In this document: in pieces, positions 60,712 through 64,000 of the stretch
Position numbering within the stretch: the first letter of the stretch is position 1
Layout: each line of letters starts with the position of its first letter
NCBI RefSeq assembly: GCF_002949795.1
Contig: NZ_CP026692.1
Span: 5,378,545-5,442,544 of the forward strand
Length of the DNA stretch: 64,000 nucleotides
Reading direction: 5' to 3'
Source of the DNA: Nostoc sp. 'Lobaria pulmonaria (5183) cyanobiont'
Lineage (GTDB): Bacteria > Cyanobacteriota > Cyanobacteriia > Cyanobacteriales > Nostocaceae
Position numbers and translations under genes: made by a program
The notes under the pieces: generated by a model
The model's input: only the letters and a program-made list of their open reading frames with translations
The model's database searches: none
Told to the model about the DNA's origin: nothing

Positions 60712-61523
60712 AGAGTGAGCGATACCTGCGGTTCTTGCCACCCAACGCTAATCAAGTAATTGTTAATATTTTCTAAAGTTTTTAACTACTTTCACTTCTT
60801 TATTAGTTTTTTATTTTTTGTTTATAAATTAAAGCTGTTGGTAGTGAAGCCAAGAGCGAACTACTAGTTTGTGTTTAACTTTTTTAATAAAACAACAATT
60901 CTATGACAAACTGCCCTTGCTTTTCCAACTAAATGTTTTGTCACATTCGTTTACAAGAAACCTACTGGTTTTGCCGCCACTGCTGGTAAGAGATGCCTAA
61001 CCTGAGTTTAGATAGAAGTACTTTATATTTACAGAAGATTTCAAGTGAGTTAATACCAATTTGAAAAAAGAATGCGACAAATAGACTATTTGTAGAGACG
61101 CCATTCATCGCATCTTTACCCAAGGATGTGTTGCAATCATTAATGGAATTGGTATAAGTACACAATCTAAGTCTCGAAGCAAGGTAAAAAAACTGTTTTG
61201 CTTCTGTTAGCACTGCAAAGCGTAGCCCATTTTGACTCATGAATTCTGAATTCTGCTCTGTCTAAAAATTTTCCACAGAAAGACTTTTAAAAAACTTATG
61301 AGTTGATTGATTATTATAATTTAGAAAAGGAGCAACAGAGCCGCTTTAACGACTATCTTATATCGCTTGTTCAGCTGCTTTCATCGCTAACGCAGATTGG
61401 ATTCTAACAACTCTAAATCACATGAATATTAAATGACTCTTAAACCGTGTCATCAGGTACTCTTGCATCTTACTTAAGTCTGATATCTTCTAGAGAACAG
61501 CTTTGTTGTTGTCAGGTAGATTG
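60712..61523. other. intergenic region with a small inverted-repeat unit
   Basis: No gene supported; a 92-codon minus-strand frame (60962-61240) lacks family similarity. A unit bounded by ATACCAAT and its complement ATTGGTAT lies at 61053-61155 (103 bp), a common Nostoc intergenic repeat type. The carbonic anhydrase promoter lies in the last 150 bp. Confidence 0.5.
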
Positions 61524-62246
61524 ATGAGTCGAATTAATGGATTTGTCGGGCGACGTAATTTCTTGAAATTCGCTAGTGTTGTAGGTATTGCAACTACTAC
61601 TTTTGGTGATAGCTTTTGGAATCCAGAGCAAACTGCTGTTGCTGATATTCACCCAGTTAACCCTAATTCAATCAATCCGAATGAAGCCATCAGACGCTTG
61701 CTTGATGGTAATCAAAGATTTATCCATCAAAAACGTCAATATCCCGATCAATCACTAGAACACCTACGATTAGTTGCTAAAGCTCAGTATCCCTTTGCCG
61801 CCATATTGGGCTGTGCAGATTCTAGAGTACCTGCGGAAATTATCTTCGATCGAGGACTTGGAGATTTATTTGTCGTGCGAGTTGCTGGTAATGTTGTCAG
61901 TGACACGATTATAGGTAGTCTGGAATATTCTACAGTAGTGTTGGGTTCGCAGTTGATTATGGTTTTGGGTCATAGAAGATGCGGTGCAGTAGCAGAAGCA
62001 ATCAAAAACGAACCACTTCCAGGAAGAATTGGTTTGATTATTGAGGGCATCAAACCATCTGTAGAAAGGGTAAAGTTCAAAACGGGTGATAATATGCAAG
62101 ATGCAGTTATAGCCAACATTCAGTATCAAACTGAAAAATTGCAAGAAAGCTCAACTATTTTAGCTAAATTGCTCCGTGAAGGTAAACTAAAAATTGTTGG
62201 TGCTTGTTACGATATTGATACTGGTAAAGTCAACATTATTACTTGA
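61524..62246 (+). CDS. beta-class carbonic anhydrase with Tat signal
   Basis: 240 residues from the ATG at 61524. N-terminal twin-arginine signal GRRNFLKFASVVGIATTTFG, then the beta-CA fold: AAILGCADSRVPAEIIFDRG with C97 and the D99-R101 dyad, VVRVAGNVV, and VLGHRRCGAV with H150 and C153 as zinc ligands. Interconverts CO2 and bicarbonate; the Tat signal places a folded enzyme in the periplasm or thylakoid lumen. The only relatives with leaders in cyanobacteria are EcaB-like. Monocistronic. Confidence 0.9.
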   Translation: MSRINGFVGRRNFLKFASVVGIATTTFGDSFWNPEQTAVADIHPVNPNSINPNEAIRRLLDGNQRFIHQKRQYPDQSLEHLRLVAKAQYPFAAILGCADSRVPAEIIFDRGLGDLFVVRVAGNVVSDTIIGSLEYSTVVLGSQLIMVLGHRRCGAVAEAIKNEPLPGRIGLIIEGIKPSVERVKFKTGDNMQDAVIANIQYQTEKLQESSTILAKLLREGKLKIVGACYDIDTGKVNIIT

Positions 62247-62687
62247 ATATCTCACACTTTTTAAGTGTAGAATTCTTAGTTCGATGTTGATCTATGCTAA
62301 TGCAAACGCACGAAAATTTAGAAAAAACTTAAAGCTTGTAATAAATAAACCCAGCAGGGACTATATAACAAGGCCGCCTGCCAGGAAGGTATAGTATATT
62401 CTAGCCATGTTTGATTGGTTAGCGCTTATTTGTAAAAAATAATTGCGTATCCCTAAATACAATAACTAAATGCTTCGGAAAACACAGTTAAGAAAAGTTA
62501 CTAAATAGGTTAATTTCCAATTAAAATTCAATACGCTGGGGTTAAGAGTTATTCACTGTAGTTTGAATCCATATTACCAGAGGTTGCCCAAATTCCATAA
62601 TGATTTAGGTTACAGGGTACAGAAGATAATTTTTTTGACTGTCACCTGTAACCTGTAACTTTTCCCTTTCTTAACTTCTAACTCCCT
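62247..62687. other. intergenic region between convergent carbonic anhydrase and mreD
   Basis: No gene. A hairpin at 62608-62653 (GGTTACAGG.. to ..CCTGTAACC) is the likely 3' end signal of the mre operon. Confidence 0.5.
62608..62653 (-). terminator. hairpin after mreD
   Basis: GGTTACAGGGTACAG and CTGTCACCTGTAACC pair at 13 of 15 bases around a 16-base loop that contains a T-run; it lies 35 bp downstream of the mreD stop. Confidence 0.5.
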
Positions 62688-63308
62688 TTACTGTTGCTCC
62701 AACAATTTTATCCGCTGCCACCAAAGATTCAACGGATAATAGACCACAGGTGCCCACAGACTACTCAGAATGGCAGAAGCAAGAGCGACCCGCTGGTAAT
62801 ATATCCAAATATCTGTCACCTTGCGCTCATTACCGAGCAAAGTTAATTGCAACCCAAAGATAGTTTCTGCCAAAACTGCCATAACAAAAACAATTACAGC
62901 AATTGAAATAAAATCTTCTTCGATAAAACGCTGTTTTTGGAGCAGACCAGTTAAAACTCCCACTATCCCTAAACTGATGGCATGACTTGGATTAGGTGAT
63001 GTCATTGAATCTTGGAGTAGCCCGAGAACTATACCTGCCAATGCTCCGGCAAACACCGTGCGCTTTACACTCCAAGCTACCACCCAAATTAATAGCCAGT
63101 TAGGGCCAATTCCTAACAATTCCATACCTGGGAATCGGGTTGGTAATAATAGTAAACATAACAGTACAGAAATAGCCGTCACTATCCAACCAAACAACTG
63201 ACGTATACCGGGATGCCAACGAGCAAGCGGCTGGATTTGGAATTTCGATTTTCGCGCTGACGATTTTGGCTTTTTCTGCCTGCTACCACCAAATGCAGGA
63301 ATCTTCAT
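62688..63308 (-). CDS. mreD: rod shape-determining protein MreD
   Basis: 206 residues with a basic cytoplasmic start (SRQKKPKSSARKSKFQIQPL) and five to six transmembrane helices (LFGWIVTAISVLLCLLLLPT, GIGPNWLLIWVVAWSVKRTV). The MreD pattern PNWLLIWVVAW and GIVLGLLQDSM is clear. Works with MreB, MreC, RodA and PBP2 in sidewall peptidoglycan synthesis. 25 bp after mreC. Confidence 0.9.
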   Translation of the reverse strand: MKIPAFGGSRQKKPKSSARKSKFQIQPLARWHPGIRQLFGWIVTAISVLLCLLLLPTRFPGMELLGIGPNWLLIWVVAWSVKRTVFAGALAGIVLGLLQDSMTSPNPSHAISLGIVGVLTGLLQKQRFIEEDFISIAVIVFVMAVLAETIFGLQLTLLGNERKVTDIWIYYQRVALASAILSSLWAPVVYYPLNLWWQRIKLLEQQ

Positions 63309-63333
63309 TTTTCTATGGATTTTTTCAAAGAAT

Positions 63334-64000
63334 TTACTTAGACTTTTGCGGCGCTTGATTTGCCGATTGGTTTTCTGGTTTGGGATAAACAGCTACCCAA
63401 TCGAGAGAGCGGATTGGTGGAAAAAGCTCAATTTTCGCCACTGATGCCGGAAGTTTCTTTAAATCCAGCGACTTAATTCGTCCTACTGCCAAACCGGAGG
63501 GAAATTTCTGACTGTAAGTAGATGTGGAAACTAAATCTCCTACTTTAACATTTGGAACTTTTTCATAAAACTCCAATACAGCTTCAGCAGAAGAATCTCC
63601 TCGTAAAACGCCTTTAGCTGCTGTGCGGCTAATCGATACACCCACTTGACTCTTGAGGTCACTGATTAACAACACGCGGCTAGTATTGGGAGTTACACTT
63701 TCCACCAAACCCACTAATCCGCCTTCTGCCTTGACTATGAAGCCTTCCTGAATCCCCGCATTCGCACCGCGATTCAGCGTAACTTGTTGCCACCACTGGT
63801 CAGCACTACGTCCTACCACCCGTGCTGGAATTGGTCGTGATGCCAGCGGCTCTTTTTCCACATAGCCTAATAAATCTTGTAACTTTGTCTTTTGACTTTC
63901 CAAATCTACTATACGGGTTTGCAATTCCATTATCCGGGCATCTCTAAGACGTTCTTCTGGAGTTGGTCCTGACTGCAATATCTCTAATGGACGGGTAATT
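63334..64000 (-). CDS. mreC: rod shape-determining protein MreC, 5' end outside window
   Basis: The frame is open to the window edge (codons before 63978 read TRPLEIL), so the N-terminal anchor lies outside. Visible: coiled coil RLRDARIMELQTRIVDLESQ, then the two beta-barrels of MreC: ARVVGRSADQWWQQVTLNRG, GIQEGFIVKAEGGLVGLVES, VTPNTSRVLLISDLKSQVGV, RGDSSAEAVLEFYEKVPNVK VGDLVSTSTYSQKFPSGLAV. Periplasmic scaffold of the elongasome. mreB is probably further upstream. Confidence 0.93.
   Translation of the reverse strand, partial: ITRPLEILQSGPTPEERLRDARIMELQTRIVDLESQKTKLQDLLGYVEKEPLASRPIPARVVGRSADQWWQQVTLNRGANAGIQEGFIVKAEGGLVGLVESVTPNTSRVLLISDLKSQVGVSISRTAAKGVLRGDSSAEAVLEFYEKVPNVKVGDLVSTSTYSQKFPSGLAVGRIKSLDLKKLPASVAKIELFPPIRSLDWVAVYPKPENQSANQAPQKSK

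Noticed and set aside
60962..61240. 92-codon minus-strand ORF in the gap before the carbonic anhydrase
   Set aside because: Spans a dispersed inverted-repeat unit, lacks an SD and any recognisable domain.
1..64000. tRNA, rRNA, tmRNA, CRISPR, replication origin
   Set aside because: No GTTCRANNC-type T-loop with acceptor pairing, no rRNA conserved blocks, no direct-repeat/spacer arrays and no DnaA-box cluster were seen by eye.

Overview
The window comes from a filamentous, probably heterocyst-forming cyanobacterium of the Nostoc/Anabaena group. The evidence is the density of the HIP1 octamer GCGATCGC in and between genes, heptanucleotide short tandem repeats such as (AATCCCC)n and (AGTCAAA)n, small dispersed repeats, a fragment of the Nostocales protein XisH, and lineage-typical genes: pentapeptide protein, several Uma2 nucleases, DUF3153, DUF4347 adhesin and bilin-type GAF domains. 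No rRNA, tRNA or CRISPR was seen.

Positions 1-18.8 kb are mostly housekeeping: a LapA-domain membrane protein cut by the window edge, aroK (shikimate kinase) followed by a chimeric xisH/aroK fragment, a Uma2 gene, a pentapeptide protein, argB, a TPR membrane protein, a DUF3153 lipoprotein, a divergent hxlR-azoR pair with clear operators, pdxH, an AI-2E family exporter, scpA, an NDP-sugar pyrophosphorylase, speA, ndk and terC. Gaps between these genes are full of repeats.

Positions 18.9-32.1 kb form an accessory and defence-like island. It holds a tight zorA-zorB-zorC operon (Zorya-type motor plus EH-signature protein) with a small unknown first gene and no zorD or zorE, a three-gene overlapping DUF6888-DUF6887-RelE module, a pair of unknown proteins (one with a possible nuclease-like core), a Uma2 gene broken by an in-frame stop, and an HsdR_N-like nuclease. 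Then come acs, a secreted TPR protein and two convergent Uma2 genes.

Positions 32-48.8 kb contain a MarR-HlyD-MFS-MFS efflux cluster, a GT39 membrane glycosyltransferase, a methyltransferase, an EVE-domain protein, an MtfA-like metallopeptidase, an Hsp70-like protein with a membrane partner, a SAM hydroxide adenosyltransferase, an SDR pseudogene carrying a perfect 42-bp palindrome, fghA, a 717-bp inverted-repeat element with 10-bp direct repeats (containing a 21-bp tandem array and a nested MITE), and a diiron MBL protein.

Positions 48.9-64 kb hold a VOC protein, an IS982 transposase relic, a giant secreted RTX adhesin whose DUF4347 N-terminus is frameshifted, a photoreceptor-like DXCF GAF ORF separated by one in-frame TAG from a multi-PAS/GAF/GGDEF protein, a Tat-exported beta-carbonic anhydrase, and mreD-mreC (mreC runs out of the window). 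Several genes show recent damage: xisH/aroK, the argB leader copy, Uma2, SDR, IS982, the adhesin and the GAF-GGDEF gene. Together with the repeats this indicates an actively rearranging genome.
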